This document shows positions 46,676 through 57,123 of a stretch of DNA of 64,000 nt, one piece after another. How positions within the stretch are numbered: the stretch's first letter is position 1; each line of letters opens with the position of its first letter. The notes beneath the pieces were generated by a model. That model ran no database searches, was not told the DNA's origin, and saw nothing but the letters and a program-made list of their open reading frames with translations. The stretch spans positions 372,001-436,000 of the forward strand of contig NZ_JACHLJ010000003.1 of assembly GCF_014204545.1 (NCBI RefSeq). The letters run 5' to 3'. The DNA is from Brevundimonas vesicularis (lineage in GTDB: Bacteria > Pseudomonadota > Alphaproteobacteria > Caulobacterales > Caulobacteraceae). A program made the translations under genes and the position numbers.

Positions 46676-47613
46676 GCGGCGACCGCCGTCTCTTCCTCGA
46701 CCAGGGACCTGAACAGGGCGTGGGCGGCGATCATGCCGTCCGAGGTCGCCAGGGTGATGTTGGAGGCGGCGCGCGCAAGATCGCCGGCGGCGAAGACGCC
46801 CGGCTGGGTCGTCTGCTGCATGGCGTCCACCTTGATCACCCGCCCCATCGGGGTATCGGTCATCTCGCAGCCCAGCCGCTCGGCGAAGGGGCTGGCGACG
46901 CTCACATTGGCGCCGACAAAGATGGCCTTCAGCTCGACGAACCGTCCATCGGTCAGCCGAGCGCCGCTCAGGCCCGGCGCCTCGCCCTCCAGCCGCGCGA
47001 TTGGCGTGGCCTCGATGGTGACCCCGCGTCGATCCAGCAGATGGGCGTCCTCGGGCGACAGGCCGACATCCAGATCCATGAACAGGGTGACCTGGCCCCA
47101 TTCGGCGACCGTGGCCGCATACTGGACCGCGTGATCGCCGCGCCCCAGCACGCCGATAGGGCCGCCGCCGATCTCATAGCCGTGGCACCAGGGACAGTGC
47201 AGGGCGGTGCGGCCCCAGCGTTCCTTCACCCCCGGGATGTCGGCCAGCACGTCCTCGACCCCGTGCGACAGCAGCAGCCGGCGACCGCGCGTGCGTGTGC
47301 CGTCAGCGAAGGCGACCGAGAAACCGCCATCGATCCGTTCGACCTCGACCGCCTCCGCCATGCGGAAGGCGGCGGTCGGATAGGCCGCGACCTGGGCCCG
47401 GGCCGACGCCGTGATCTCGGCGCCGGGCTTTCCGTCATTCGTCAGGACGCCATGGGCGCGAGCGGCGAACCGATTGCGCGGCCGGCCGTCGTCGATGACC
47501 AGAACGCGGCGGCGCGCGCGGACCAGCTGCATGGCGGCGGACAGGCCGGCGTAGGAGCCGCCGATGATCAGGGCGTCGTGCGGCATGACGTCAGGACTTT
47601 CGGTCGTGGGCAT
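46672..47613 (-). CDS. NAD(P)/FAD-dependent oxidoreductase, thioredoxin-reductase-like
   Basis: A 313-aa TrxB-fold flavoprotein: FAD motif GGSYAGLSA (18-26), redox pair C140-P-W-C143 in HCPWCHGYE, the NAD(P) motif GVLGRGDHAVQYAA, and the C-terminal FAD block GVFAAGDLARAASNITLA. Related proteins paired with Rrf2 regulators are common and have poorly known substrates. It overlaps the upstream Rrf2 gene by 23 bp, so the two form one operon. Confidence 0.9.
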   Translation of the reverse strand: MPTTESPDVMPHDALIIGGSYAGLSAAMQLVRARRRVLVIDDGRPRNRFAARAHGVLTNDGKPGAEITASARAQVAAYPTAAFRMAEAVEVERIDGGFSVAFADGTRTRGRRLLLSHGVEDVLADIPGVKERWGRTALHCPWCHGYEIGGGPIGVLGRGDHAVQYAATVAEWGQVTLFMDLDVGLSPEDAHLLDRRGVTIEATPIARLEGEAPGLSGARLTDGRFVELKAIFVGANVSVASPFAERLGCEMTDTPMGRVIKVDAMQQTTQPGVFAAGDLARAASNITLATSDGMIAAHALFRSLVEEETAVAA

Positions 47614-48070
47614 GGAGTAGGTCTCTCTTGGGATGTTCGGCCATGCGGCGCGAGAAATCCGCCGCCAGATCGGCCAGGGTGATGTCGTTCAGGCGCGCGA
47701 TCAGCAGGGCGCGGGCCGCGGCGTAGGTTTCGGCCAGTGCATCATTGACCGCCGCCTCGACCAGGCAGCCGTCGGCCTCGACAGGCGGAGCGGCCGGAAA
47801 CAAATCCGCCCCGCCGAGGGCAGTGCTCACCTGGCCCAGGGTGACCTGATCCAGCGGTCGCGACAGACGCCAGCCGCCGCCATGCCCCTTCTCCGACGCC
47901 ACCAATCCCTGCTCGCGCAGACCGGCCATGGTTCGGCGCACCACCACCGGATTTGTCGAAAGGCAGACCGCTAGCTGATCCGAGGTCATGGGCGAGCCGG
48001 TTCGTGTCTCATGCTCGGCCATGTGCAGCAGAGCGTGGAGGATGTTGGACAGACGGGAATCCCTTTTCAT
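47591..48070 (-). CDS. Rrf2 family transcriptional regulator
   Basis: A 159-aa winged-helix regulator: RLSNILHALLHMAEHE, then TSDQLAVCLSTNPVVVRRTMAGLREQGLVASEKGHGGGWRLSRPL. Only C36 and C102 are present, so it lacks the three-Cys iron-sulfur motif of IscR/NsrR and is closer to thiol- or metabolite-sensing YwnA-type members. ATG 48070 is chosen; an upstream in-frame start would translate through the operator-like palindrome. It probably controls its own operon with the TrxB-like gene. Confidence 0.9.
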   Translation of the reverse strand: MKRDSRLSNILHALLHMAEHETRTGSPMTSDQLAVCLSTNPVVVRRTMAGLREQGLVASEKGHGGGWRLSRPLDQVTLGQVSTALGGADLFPAAPPVEADGCLVEAAVNDALAETYAAARALLIARLNDITLADLAADFSRRMAEHPKRDLLHAHDRKS

Positions 48071-48087
48071 GTAACCACAATTGTTAC
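48071..48087. promoter_or_regulatory. Candidate Rrf2 operator
   Basis: GTAACcacaattGTTAC has 5-bp inverted arms around a 7-bp spacer, and an inner ACAATTGT palindrome is offset from the same centre. It abuts the Rrf2 start codon. Position and AT-rich symmetry suggest autoregulation, which is an inference. Confidence 0.5.
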
Positions 48088-48128
48088 GTGATGCGTCGCC
48101 CGTCAAGACTGCGGGTCAGTTTTCTTTT

Positions 48129-48878
48129 TCACCCGTGTGGGACGGCGTCGGTCAGGAAGGCACCGAAACGGCACAGGGCCTCGACCGTCAGGGTAGGATC
48201 GTGGCGCATCGGGCCGTTGTTGGTCGGTTCGTCGAAAGCGTGAGTGCCCTCGGCGATCCAGCTTTCGACCTGGGAGCCGCAGTTTCGGATCATGGCGTTG
48301 ACCTGCTCGGCGTTGCGCACGGTCGTCAGGTGGTCGCGCTTGCAGGTGACGGCCAGGACGCGCGGGCAATGCCGCCAGGGCTTCAGCCGGTTGAAGGCGA
48401 ACGGGCCGATGTAGGGATAGGCCAGCCACACCGCCTTGACGCCGGACAGGCTGGCCTCGGCGGGATCGGTCACGCCAAAGGCGCCGGGCGTCGGCGCGCC
48501 GCTCATCATCTCCATGATCGACCAACCGCCGTGGCTCCAACCGGCCAGGGCCAGCTTCGTCGCCTCGACATCGGGGCGTGCCGAAATGCCCTGGATCGCC
48601 GCCAGGACGTCGCCCACCCGCTCATAACCCCGAAACGACAGGCCCGTGCAGACCGCCGTTAGAGTGAAGGCCCGACCCCAGCCGCGAGGGCCGTAGGAAT
48701 CGACGATGAAGGCGCGCCAGCCCGCTGCCTTGGCGACCTCGGCATAGCGAGGCAGGTGATCACGCAGACCCCCGCAGCCGTGGAACAACAGCACCGCCGG
48801 CCGGGGCCGGTCGTCGTCGGGGCCCACGACGGTGATGTGGGGTTCGAGGCGGGCCCAGCGGCGCTTCAGGTCGTCCAT
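48129..48878 (-). CDS. Alpha/beta hydrolase, dienelactone-hydrolase-like
   Basis: A 249-aa alpha/beta hydrolase. The nucleophile elbow is G-W-S115-H-G in LALAGWSHGGWS, the oxyanion region is LLFHGCGGLRDH, and the likely acid and base lie in CKRDHLTTV and EGTHAFDE. Canonical dienelactone hydrolases use Cys; the Ser here argues for an esterase or peptidase-like activity. Cytosolic, no signal peptide. Minus strand, diverging from nothing nearby. Confidence 0.83.
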   Translation of the reverse strand: MDDLKRRWARLEPHITVVGPDDDRPRPAVLLFHGCGGLRDHLPRYAEVAKAAGWRAFIVDSYGPRGWGRAFTLTAVCTGLSFRGYERVGDVLAAIQGISARPDVEATKLALAGWSHGGWSIMEMMSGAPTPGAFGVTDPAEASLSGVKAVWLAYPYIGPFAFNRLKPWRHCPRVLAVTCKRDHLTTVRNAEQVNAMIRNCGSQVESWIAEGTHAFDEPTNNGPMRHDPTLTVEALCRFGAFLTDAVPHG

Positions 48879-48930
48879 TCCCGAGTTACGCCGCAGCTTG
48901 CCGTCGAAAGCCAGTCCAAAAATCAGGCGC

Positions 48931-49530
48931 TCAACCGGCGCAGCGCAGCGTCAGGTTCAGCCGGCCGCCGCCGGGGATCAGGCGCGACGATCCGGCCAGC
49001 ACGCGGTCGACGCCGTGGCGGGCCAGGCGCGCGGGTCCGGTCAGGGCGCAGACGTCGCCGCTGTCCAGCCTCAGCGTCGTGGTGCGTCCGCCGTCCGCCG
49101 CGCCGATGCGGAACGTCGCCGTGTCTCCCAGGGATACCGACAGGACGGGCGCGCCGAGGTCGGCCTCGTCCTTGTCCTGGTGCAGGCCCATCTTCGCCGC
49201 ATCGCGATACAGATTGACCAGACAGGCGTCCGGCGGCGTGGGCCAGCCGACCGTGGCGTCCCACAGGTCGAGCAGCACAGTCGGGATCGCGGGCCAGGGT
49301 CGCCCGGTCTCGGGATGGGTCGACTGATAGCGATAGCCGCTCCGGTCAGAGACCCAGCCCAGCGGCCCGAAGTTGCTCATCTGAACCGAAAAGGGCCGCC
49401 CGCCCGGCGTGGTCGGCTGATAGAGGGGCGCGTCATCCAGCCGGGCGAACACCTCGGCGACCAGATCAGCCTGCGCCGCGGCATCGAGCGCCCCCGGCCA
49501 GAACCGGAAGCCCTCGACGGCGGTCTTCAC
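48931..49530 (-). CDS. alkB: AlkB-type 2-oxoglutarate/Fe(II) dioxygenase
   Basis: Repairs alkylated bases (1-methyladenine, 3-methylcytosine) by oxidative demethylation. The iron triad is visible in GLHQDKDE (H-x-D) and ARHGVDRV; the 2-oxoglutarate Arg is in GGGRLNLTLR, and substrate segments include YRYQSTHPETGRPWP. The GTG at 49530 gives 199 aa and begins as the upstream stop passes; an ATG at 49569 would overlap that gene by 38 bp. Confidence 0.9.
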   Translation of the reverse strand: MKTAVEGFRFWPGALDAAAQADLVAEVFARLDDAPLYQPTTPGGRPFSVQMSNFGPLGWVSDRSGYRYQSTHPETGRPWPAIPTVLLDLWDATVGWPTPPDACLVNLYRDAAKMGLHQDKDEADLGAPVLSVSLGDTATFRIGAADGGRTTTLRLDSGDVCALTGPARLARHGVDRVLAGSSRLIPGGGRLNLTLRCAG

Positions 49531-49531
49531 C

Positions 49532-49900
49532 TCAACGGGTGTAGGTGTATTCGCTGACCTCACAGACATTGATGCGCGACCGCGTCAGCTCCTGACCGTT
49601 GGTGAACTCGGCCTTGAAGTCATAGATGCAGGCGCCCGAGCCGTCATCGATGTTGATGCGCACATCCTGCCCGTTTTCCAGAACGTCCGAACCCAGGATG
49701 TCCTCTTCCCAGTCGTCGCTACGGGAATCCGACGCGTAGAATCGCAACATGGTCCAGCCGGTGCGGTTCTTGATGGTGACGTGCCGATCATAGCTGTCCT
49801 TCGACTGCACCATGGGCGTCGCAGCAGGCGGCGCGGCCGCCGCAGCGGAGCCGACAAGAACGGCTGCCGCGACGACGGCCTTGAGCGTGGTCTTGATCAT
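49532..49900 (-). CDS. Small secreted protein of unknown function
   Basis: A 122-aa protein with a clear signal peptide (MIKTTLKAVVAAAVLVGSAAAAAP) and a beta-rich mature part (RHVTIKNRTGWTMLRFYASDSRSDDWEEDILGSDVLENGQDVRINIDDGSGACIYDF to INVCEVSEYTYTR). Its two cysteines may form a disulfide. The ATG at 49900 has AGAGG-type ribosome site just upstream; a longer upstream frame is non-conserved in character. It precedes alkB on the same strand. Confidence 0.77.
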   Translation of the reverse strand: MIKTTLKAVVAAAVLVGSAAAAAPPAATPMVQSKDSYDRHVTIKNRTGWTMLRFYASDSRSDDWEEDILGSDVLENGQDVRINIDDGSGACIYDFKAEFTNGQELTRSRINVCEVSEYTYTR

Positions 49901-50023
49901 TGTTTCCTCTCCCTTCCTCGATCGCGATCCCCAGAGCGCGATGGGAAATCTTATGCCTGACGATCGCTGTCTCCGCATCTTCGAATTTCCGCGTTCTTCG
50001 AAAGCTTTGAATCGCATAACGCC

Positions 50024-50051
50024 CTTGCGGGCGGGGGGGATTTTCCCATAT
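50024..50051 (+). promoter_or_regulatory. Heat-shock (sigma-32/RpoH) promoter of dnaK
   Basis: CTTGCGG (50024-50030), a 14-nt spacer and CCCATAT (50045-50051) match the RpoH consensus CTTG...CCCATnT. It lies 139 nt before the dnaK ATG. The spacer holds a G7 run. Confidence 0.85.
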
Positions 50052-50190
50052 CGGGGCCAGCTTCGGAGAAACCCCGCGAAACTTGGGGCTATCCAGCCTG
50101 ATCCACGCCAACCCAACCGGGGGCGGTCACGCGCGGCGCTTCGTCGAAGGCCGCCGCATCGCCCGCCGAACCAGAGAGACTGAAGAACAC

Positions 50191-52098
<1,908 letters not shown>

Positions 52099-52124
52099 TC
52101 CGTCACAGATCGCTGAAATGATAT

Positions 52125-52158
52125 GGCCCCGCTTGTCTTGCGATAGGCGGGGCCTTTT
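52125..52158 (+). terminator. Intrinsic terminator between dnaK and dnaJ
   Basis: GGCCCCGC (52125-52132) pairs perfectly with GCGGGGCC (52147-52154), with a 14-nt loop and TTTT directly after. It would limit dnaK read-through into dnaJ. Confidence 0.75.
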
Positions 52159-52165
52159 CATGAAA

Positions 52166-52193
52166 CTTGCATCATTGGTCCCGGACCCCATGT
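52166..52193 (+). promoter_or_regulatory. Second heat-shock promoter, for dnaJ
   Basis: CTTGCAT (52166-52172), a 14-nt spacer and CCCATGT (52187-52193) fit the RpoH consensus with the same spacing as the dnaK promoter. It starts 8 nt after the terminator T-run and 81 nt before the dnaJ ATG. Confidence 0.75.
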
Positions 52194-52273
52194 CAGCCGG
52201 GACATCGATTTCGACCAACGCTCGATAAGAGGCGAGGCGAAAGCGAACGGGGAAGTATGAGGACGAACGCCCG

Positions 52274-53476
52274 ATGGCGCGTGATTATTACGAAGTTCTG
52301 GGTGTCGAACGCACGATCGACGCCCCCGGCCTGAAAGCCGCCTACCGCAAGCTGGCCATGATCCACCACCCGGACCGCAACGGCGGCTCGGAAGAGTCGA
52401 TGGTCAAGTTCAAGGAGCTGTCCGAGGCCTATACGGTGCTGTCGGACGACAACAAGCGCGCGGCCTATGATCGTTACGGCCATGCGGGCGTGAACGGCGG
52501 TGGGGGCGGCAATCCCTTCGGCCAGGGCGGCCAGGGCTTCTCGGACATCAACGACATCTTCTCCCAGGTCTTTGGCGATGCGTTCGGCGACGCGTTCGGC
52601 GGACGCCAGGGCCGGGGCCAGCAGGGCGGACCGCGCCGGGGCTCGGACCTGCGCTACGATCTGGAGATCACCCTGGAGCAGGCCTACAAGGGCGAGGACG
52701 TCGAGATCGACATCCCCTCCACCATGACCTGCGACACCTGCGAGGGGTCCGGCGCCAAGCCGGGCACCAAGCCCGTCACCTGCACTACCTGCCAGGGCGC
52801 CGGTCGCGTGCGTCAGGCCAACGGCTTCTTCCAGGTCGAGCGCACCTGCCCCCGCTGCCACGGCCAGGGTCAGATGATCGCCGATCCCTGCACCACCTGC
52901 CACGGGCACGGCCAGGTGCGCAAAACCCGCACCCTGAACCTGAAGATCCCCGCCGGCGTGGACGACGGTTCGCGCATTCGTCTGTCGGGCGAGGGCGATG
53001 CGGGCCAGCGCGGCGGACCGCGCGGCGATCTGTACGTCTTCATCTCGGTAACGCCGCACGACCTGTTCGAGCGCGACAACCTGGACCTGCTGGTCACCGT
53101 GCCCGTGCCGATGACGGTGGCGGCCCTGGGCGGCGAGATCGACGCCCCTTGCCTGGTCTCAACGGCCTGCGACGGCAAGTGCAAGGCCTCGGTCGCCGTG
53201 CCGGCCGGCGCCCAGACCGGCAAGACCGTACGCATCAAGGGCAAGGGCATGCCCCATCTGAACGGCCGCAACCGGGGCGATCTGGTGGTCGAACTGTTCG
53301 TCGAGACGCCCACCGATCTGACCGCGCGCCAGCGTGAGTTGCTGGAAGAGCTTGCCCTGTCGTTCGGGGAGGGGCAGAACCCCAGGAATTCCAGCTTTGC
53401 CGGAAAGGCGAAGCGTTTCTGGGCCGACATCCTGGGCAGTCAGGACGCGGACGGGTCGAAAGAGAACGCGGTTTGA
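52274..53476 (+). CDS. dnaJ: Chaperone protein DnaJ (Hsp40)
   Basis: DnaK co-chaperone (400 aa). The J domain has HPD (HHPDRN); the Gly/Phe region carries GQGGQGFSDINDIF. Four CxxCxGxG zinc motifs are present (CDTCEGSG, CTTCQGAG, CPRCHGQG, CTTCHGHG). The C-terminal domain II contains an unusual CDGKC insertion before the conserved PAGAQTGKTVRIKGKGMP. Its stop overlaps the dapB start as TTGA. Confidence 0.98.
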   Translation: MARDYYEVLGVERTIDAPGLKAAYRKLAMIHHPDRNGGSEESMVKFKELSEAYTVLSDDNKRAAYDRYGHAGVNGGGGGNPFGQGGQGFSDINDIFSQVFGDAFGDAFGGRQGRGQQGGPRRGSDLRYDLEITLEQAYKGEDVEIDIPSTMTCDTCEGSGAKPGTKPVTCTTCQGAGRVRQANGFFQVERTCPRCHGQGQMIADPCTTCHGHGQVRKTRTLNLKIPAGVDDGSRIRLSGEGDAGQRGGPRGDLYVFISVTPHDLFERDNLDLLVTVPVPMTVAALGGEIDAPCLVSTACDGKCKASVAVPAGAQTGKTVRIKGKGMPHLNGRNRGDLVVELFVETPTDLTARQRELLEELALSFGEGQNPRNSSFAGKAKRFWADILGSQDADGSKENAV

Positions 53477-54222
53477 GCGCAATCTTCCACGCCGGCATTT
53501 CCGGCTATCGCGGCCGGATGGGGCGTGCGGTCTCTCAGGTTCTGGATGCCCGCGAAGACGTGGTGGTCGCCGCCCGCTTCGATTGGGGCGAAACCGCCGA
53601 CCTGTCGCTGTGCGACGTGATCATCGACTTCTCGACCCCGGCCGCCTCGGTGGCCCTGGCCCAGGGCGCGGCCGAGCGCGGCGGCCCGGCCTTGGTGATC
53701 GGTTCGACCGGCTTCACGGACGAGCAGGAGGCCGAGCTGATGAAGGCCGCCGAGAAGGTCGCCATCGTCAAGAGCGGCAACTTTTCCCTGGGCGTGAACA
53801 TCCTGATCGGCCTTGTCCAGCACGCGGCCCAACGTCTGGACGCCCAGGATTGGGACATCGAGATCACCGAGGCCCACCACCGCCGGAAAGTGGATTCACC
53901 GTCGGGCACGGCCCTGATGCTGGGCGAAGCCGCCGCCGAGGGTCGGTTCGCGGATCTGGATGACCTGCGCTCCAAACCCTATGACGGGGTCCAGGGCGAG
54001 CGCGAGAGCGGCAAGATCGGTTTCTCCTCTATCCGCGCCGGCGGCATCATCGGCGAGCACACGGTGCTGTTCGCATCGGAAGACGAGGTGCTGACCCTCA
54101 GTCATTCGGCGATCGATCGGTCGCTGTTCGCAAAGGGCGCTGTCGCCGCCGCCGCATGGGTGCGAACGCGAGGGCCCGGTCTCTATGACATGCAGGACGT
54201 GCTGGGCTTCCGGCAGGCATAA
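53473..54222 (+). CDS. dapB: 4-hydroxy-tetrahydrodipicolinate reductase
   Basis: Makes tetrahydrodipicolinate in lysine and meso-DAP synthesis (249 aa). The N-terminal Rossmann fold begins AGISGYRGRMG. The catalytic His region is EAHHRRKVDSPSGTAL, and KSGNFSLGVN is characteristic. It starts at TTG 53473, overlapping the dnaJ stop by TTGA; no better start precedes the Rossmann strand. Coupling to dnaJ would raise it under heat shock. Confidence 0.95.
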   Translation: MSAIFHAGISGYRGRMGRAVSQVLDAREDVVVAARFDWGETADLSLCDVIIDFSTPAASVALAQGAAERGGPALVIGSTGFTDEQEAELMKAAEKVAIVKSGNFSLGVNILIGLVQHAAQRLDAQDWDIEITEAHHRRKVDSPSGTALMLGEAAAEGRFADLDDLRSKPYDGVQGERESGKIGFSSIRAGGIIGEHTVLFASEDEVLTLSHSAIDRSLFAKGAVAAAAWVRTRGPGLYDMQDVLGFRQA

Positions 54223-54287
54223 GCCTGAGGCGGTGCGCGCCGCTACGTTCACAACGCGGTCGCTCACGACTTGAGCGCTAAAAGAGA

Positions 54288-55010
54288 CTAAGCCGCGTCT
54301 TCCTGAGTGGGCAGGCCGTAGGCCTCCCACAGCGACCGGTCCTTCAGCGCCTTGGCGAGGAAGGCGACGTGGGCGGCCTGTTCCTCACGCGTGGAGCGCG
54401 GCGCCAGGGGGCGGGGACGCTGGCCGTAGGCGGCGGTTTCGATGACGCCGCCGGGACCGCGACCGACCGGCGCGGACGACAGGTCCAGCACCCGCTCCTT
54501 GCCGCCACGAAGCTCCAGATAGACCTCAGCCAGCAGACGGGCGTCGATCAGGGCGCCGTGCAGCGTCCGCTCGACCAGCGACACCTTGTAGCGTTTGCAC
54601 AGGGCGTCCAGCGAGTTGGGCATGCCCGGGAACCGCGTCTGGGCCAGTTTCAGCGTATCGATCCAGCGCGCCTCGCCGGTGATCGGCCGGCCGCACCGCG
54701 CATATTCGAAGTCGATGAAGTTGCGGTCGAAGGCAGCGTTGTGGGCGATCATCTGCGCATCGCCGATGAATTCGATCAGCTCGTCGGCGATCTCGGCGAA
54801 CTTGGGCGCATCCTTGACCTTCTCGTCGGTGATGCCGTGAACCCGGATGGCGTCGGGCGGGATCAGCCGCTCGGGATTGACGAACCGATGGAAGGTCCGC
54901 CCCGTCGGCAGCAAATCCTGAATCTCGATACAGCCGACCTCGATCAGCCGGTCGCCCGTCTTGGGGTCGAAGCCGGTGGTTTCCGTATCCAGAACGATCT
55001 CGCGCGCCAT
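54288..55010 (-). CDS. dnaQ: DNA polymerase III epsilon subunit (proofreading exonuclease)
   Basis: DEDDh 3'-5' exonuclease (240 aa): motif I LDTETTGFD, motif II AHNAAFDRNFID, motif III HGALIDARLLAEVYLEL. The C-terminal tail should bind the polymerase alpha subunit. Part of the ori-proximal leftward cluster dnaQ-coaE-aroE-maf-ppsR. Confidence 0.96.
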   Translation of the reverse strand: MAREIVLDTETTGFDPKTGDRLIEVGCIEIQDLLPTGRTFHRFVNPERLIPPDAIRVHGITDEKVKDAPKFAEIADELIEFIGDAQMIAHNAAFDRNFIDFEYARCGRPITGEARWIDTLKLAQTRFPGMPNSLDALCKRYKVSLVERTLHGALIDARLLAEVYLELRGGKERVLDLSSAPVGRGPGGVIETAAYGQRPRPLAPRSTREEQAAHVAFLAKALKDRSLWEAYGLPTQEDAA

Positions 55011-55034
55011 CCGCCCTTAATGGCGGCATTCGCC

Positions 55035-55667
55035 TCAGCGCGAAAGGCTCGCCGCGCCTCGCCGGGGAGATATCCACGATGGGTCCAGAACGGCGGCCAC
55101 GATCGCCTCGACCTCGGCCCGCGCGGCCTCCAAACCATGGCCGGTGTCGATGACGAAATCGGCGCGAGCGCGCTTTTCGGCGTCCGGCATCTGGCGCGCC
55201 AGGATGGCGTCGAACCGTTCGCGGGTCATGCCGGGACGGGCCAGCACGCGCTCCGCCTGTATCGCCGGATCGGCGGTGACCACCACCACGGCGTCGACAG
55301 CCCTGTCTCCACCCGTCTCGAACAGCAGGGGGATGTCCAGAACCGCCAGTTTCACACCCGTCGTGCGCGCCGCCTCCAGATCGGCCGCGCGACCCTGGGC
55401 GACCAGGGGGTGCACGATAGCCTCCAGACGACGGAACGCCGTGTCGTCTTTCCCGAGCGCCTCGGCCAGACGCGTGCGATCGACCGCGCCGTCCACGACG
55501 ACGCCGGGAAAGGCTTCGCCCACCGGACCGACCGCCGCACCGCCGGGCGCGTAGAGGCGGTGGACCGCGTCGTCGGCGTTCCAGACGACGGCCCCCAAAT
55601 CGGCGAACATGGCCGTCGTCGTCGACTTACCCATGCCGATGGAGCCGGTGAGACCGAGCAGGATCAT
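55035..55667 (-). CDS. coaE: Dephospho-CoA kinase
   Basis: Last step of coenzyme A synthesis (210 aa). The P-loop is [12 protein letters not shown] at the N-terminus, followed by [14 protein letters not shown]-type substrate loop ([14 protein letters not shown]) and DIPLLFETG with [18 protein letters not shown]. Four-base overlap with aroE (start 55667, aroE stop 55664). Confidence 0.96.
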   Translation of the reverse strand: MILLGLTGSIGMGKSTTTAMFADLGAVVWNADDAVHRLYAPGGAAVGPVGEAFPGVVVDGAVDRTRLAEALGKDDTAFRRLEAIVHPLVAQGRAADLEAARTTGVKLAVLDIPLLFETGGDRAVDAVVVVTADPAIQAERVLARPGMTRERFDAILARQMPDAEKRARADFVIDTGHGLEAARAEVEAIVAAVLDPSWISPRRGAASLSR

Positions 55668-56494
55668 GCCGCCTCGCCTAGATGCGTCATCAACAGGGCG
55701 CGAAGATCGAGAGGCGGCGGCGGGCGGCGGAACAGGGCTTCGAACGACGGCGCCGCCTGGCCGATCAACATGGCCAATCCATCCACCGTCGGCAGGCCGC
55801 GTTCGCGCGCCGCCTTCAGGAACGTCGTGGCCAGCGGCTTGTACGTCATGTCCATCATCACCGTGCCGGACGCGATCTGGTCGAAGTCGATGCTGGGCGC
55901 AACGCTGAGCGCATTGATGACCAGAACCGCGCCGTCGAAGGCGTTCTCGGCCGCCATGACCCGAACCGAGGGTCCAAGATCAACGGCCAAAGCCTCAGCG
56001 CGTTCGAGCGAACGGTTGACGATGCGCACCTCGGCGCCGGCCTCGACCAGGGCGCCGGACCCTGCGCGGGCCGCGCCGCCGGCGCCCAGCATCACCACCG
56101 GCCGCCCGGCCACGTCGAGTTCCGACGCCTGTTCCTTCAGGCCGCGCATCAGGCCGATCCCGTCGGAACTGTCGGCCAGCACCCGCCCGTTTTCGAACTG
56201 CAGGATATTGGCCGACGACGTCAGCCGCGCCGCCGCCGTCGCCTGATCCGCCAGGGCGAAGGCCTGTTCCTTGAACGGGGCGGTGACGTTCAGCCCCATG
56301 ATCAGACCCGCACGCCCCGCCGCGACCAGCGCCTCGAAACCGGCCGCATCGGCAGGGGCGAAGGGGACATAGGCGCCGTCGATCCCGCCGGCCGCCAGCC
56401 AGGCGTTGTGGATGACCGGGCTGAGCGAATGAGCGACCGGGTTTCCGGCGATCCCGGCGACCATGGCCGCCCCGGTTATGCGGTGCGTGCTCAT
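55664..56494 (-). CDS. aroE: Shikimate dehydrogenase
   Basis: Reduces 3-dehydroshikimate with NADPH in aromatic amino-acid synthesis (276 aa). N-terminal [20 protein letters not shown] and the catalytic Lys in [11 protein letters not shown] are clear; the NADP loop [13 protein letters not shown] and C-terminal [17 protein letters not shown] follow. It overlaps maf by 4 bp and coaE by 4 bp. Confidence 0.96.
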   Translation of the reverse strand: MSTHRITGAAMVAGIAGNPVAHSLSPVIHNAWLAAGGIDGAYVPFAPADAAGFEALVAAGRAGLIMGLNVTAPFKEQAFALADQATAAARLTSSANILQFENGRVLADSSDGIGLMRGLKEQASELDVAGRPVVMLGAGGAARAGSGALVEAGAEVRIVNRSLERAEALAVDLGPSVRVMAAENAFDGAVLVINALSVAPSIDFDQIASGTVMMDMTYKPLATTFLKAARERGLPTVDGLAMLIGQAAPSFEALFRRPPPPLDLRALLMTHLGEAA

Positions 56495-57123
56495 GCCGCG
56501 ATCACCCCCGCCCGACGCAGCTCTTTCAACACCGGCCAGAGCGGCAGGCCCAGCACCGTGAAATAGTCGCCGTCCACCGCCTCGAACAGCTGCGAGCCCA
56601 GCCCCTCGAGCCGATAGGAGCCGACGCAGGACAGCAGGGCCTCGCCCTCGGCCGCCAGATAGGCGTCGAGGAAGGCGTCCGAGAAATCGCGCATCCGCAT
56701 CTGAACCGTATCGACGCCGGACCAGACGATCTGGCCCTTGGTCGCCAATGCTGCGCCGGAATGCAGCTGGTGCGACTTGCCACGCATCGCTTTCAGCCGC
56801 TCGCGCGCCGCGTCCAGAGACCTGGCCTTGGAAACCAAGCCGCCGTCAAAGGCCAGGGTCTGATCCGAGCCCAGCACCCAGGCGGTTTCGTCGTCGCGCG
56901 AGACGGCCAGGGCCTTGGCTTCCGCGAGACGAACGGCGAGGGCGGCGGCGTCCAGGTCGGTCGAAACGGCCTTGATGGCGTCCTCGTCCACATCGGCGAC
57001 GCGCACCTCAAAGGCGACGCCGGCGTTTTCCAGCATGGCGCGGCGGGCCGCGCTCTTGGACGCCAGGATCACGGTTTCGCTCTCAAGCAGCCCGGAGGGC
57101 GATAGCGCAACAGAAACACTCAT
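56491..57123 (-). CDS. maf: Maf/YhdE-type nucleotide pyrophosphatase
   Basis: Hydrolyses non-canonical or m7G/dTTP-type nucleotides (210 aa). The start region VILASKSAARRAMLENAGV and the later ETAWVLGSDQTLAFDG, HSGAALATKG and GSYRLEGLGSQLFEAVDGDYFTVLGLPL are classic Maf signatures. The ATG overlaps the ppsR stop (TGATG at 57125-57121). Confidence 0.95.
   Translation of the reverse strand: MSVSVALSPSGLLESETVILASKSAARRAMLENAGVAFEVRVADVDEDAIKAVSTDLDAAALAVRLAEAKALAVSRDDETAWVLGSDQTLAFDGGLVSKARSLDAARERLKAMRGKSHQLHSGAALATKGQIVWSGVDTVQMRMRDFSDAFLDAYLAAEGEALLSCVGSYRLEGLGSQLFEAVDGDYFTVLGLPLWPVLKELRRAGVIAA

Noticed and set aside
47614-47634. Possible readthrough or frameshift between the Rrf2 and TrxB-like genes
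   Set aside because: The 23-bp overlap is in different frames with complete, normal-length proteins on both sides.
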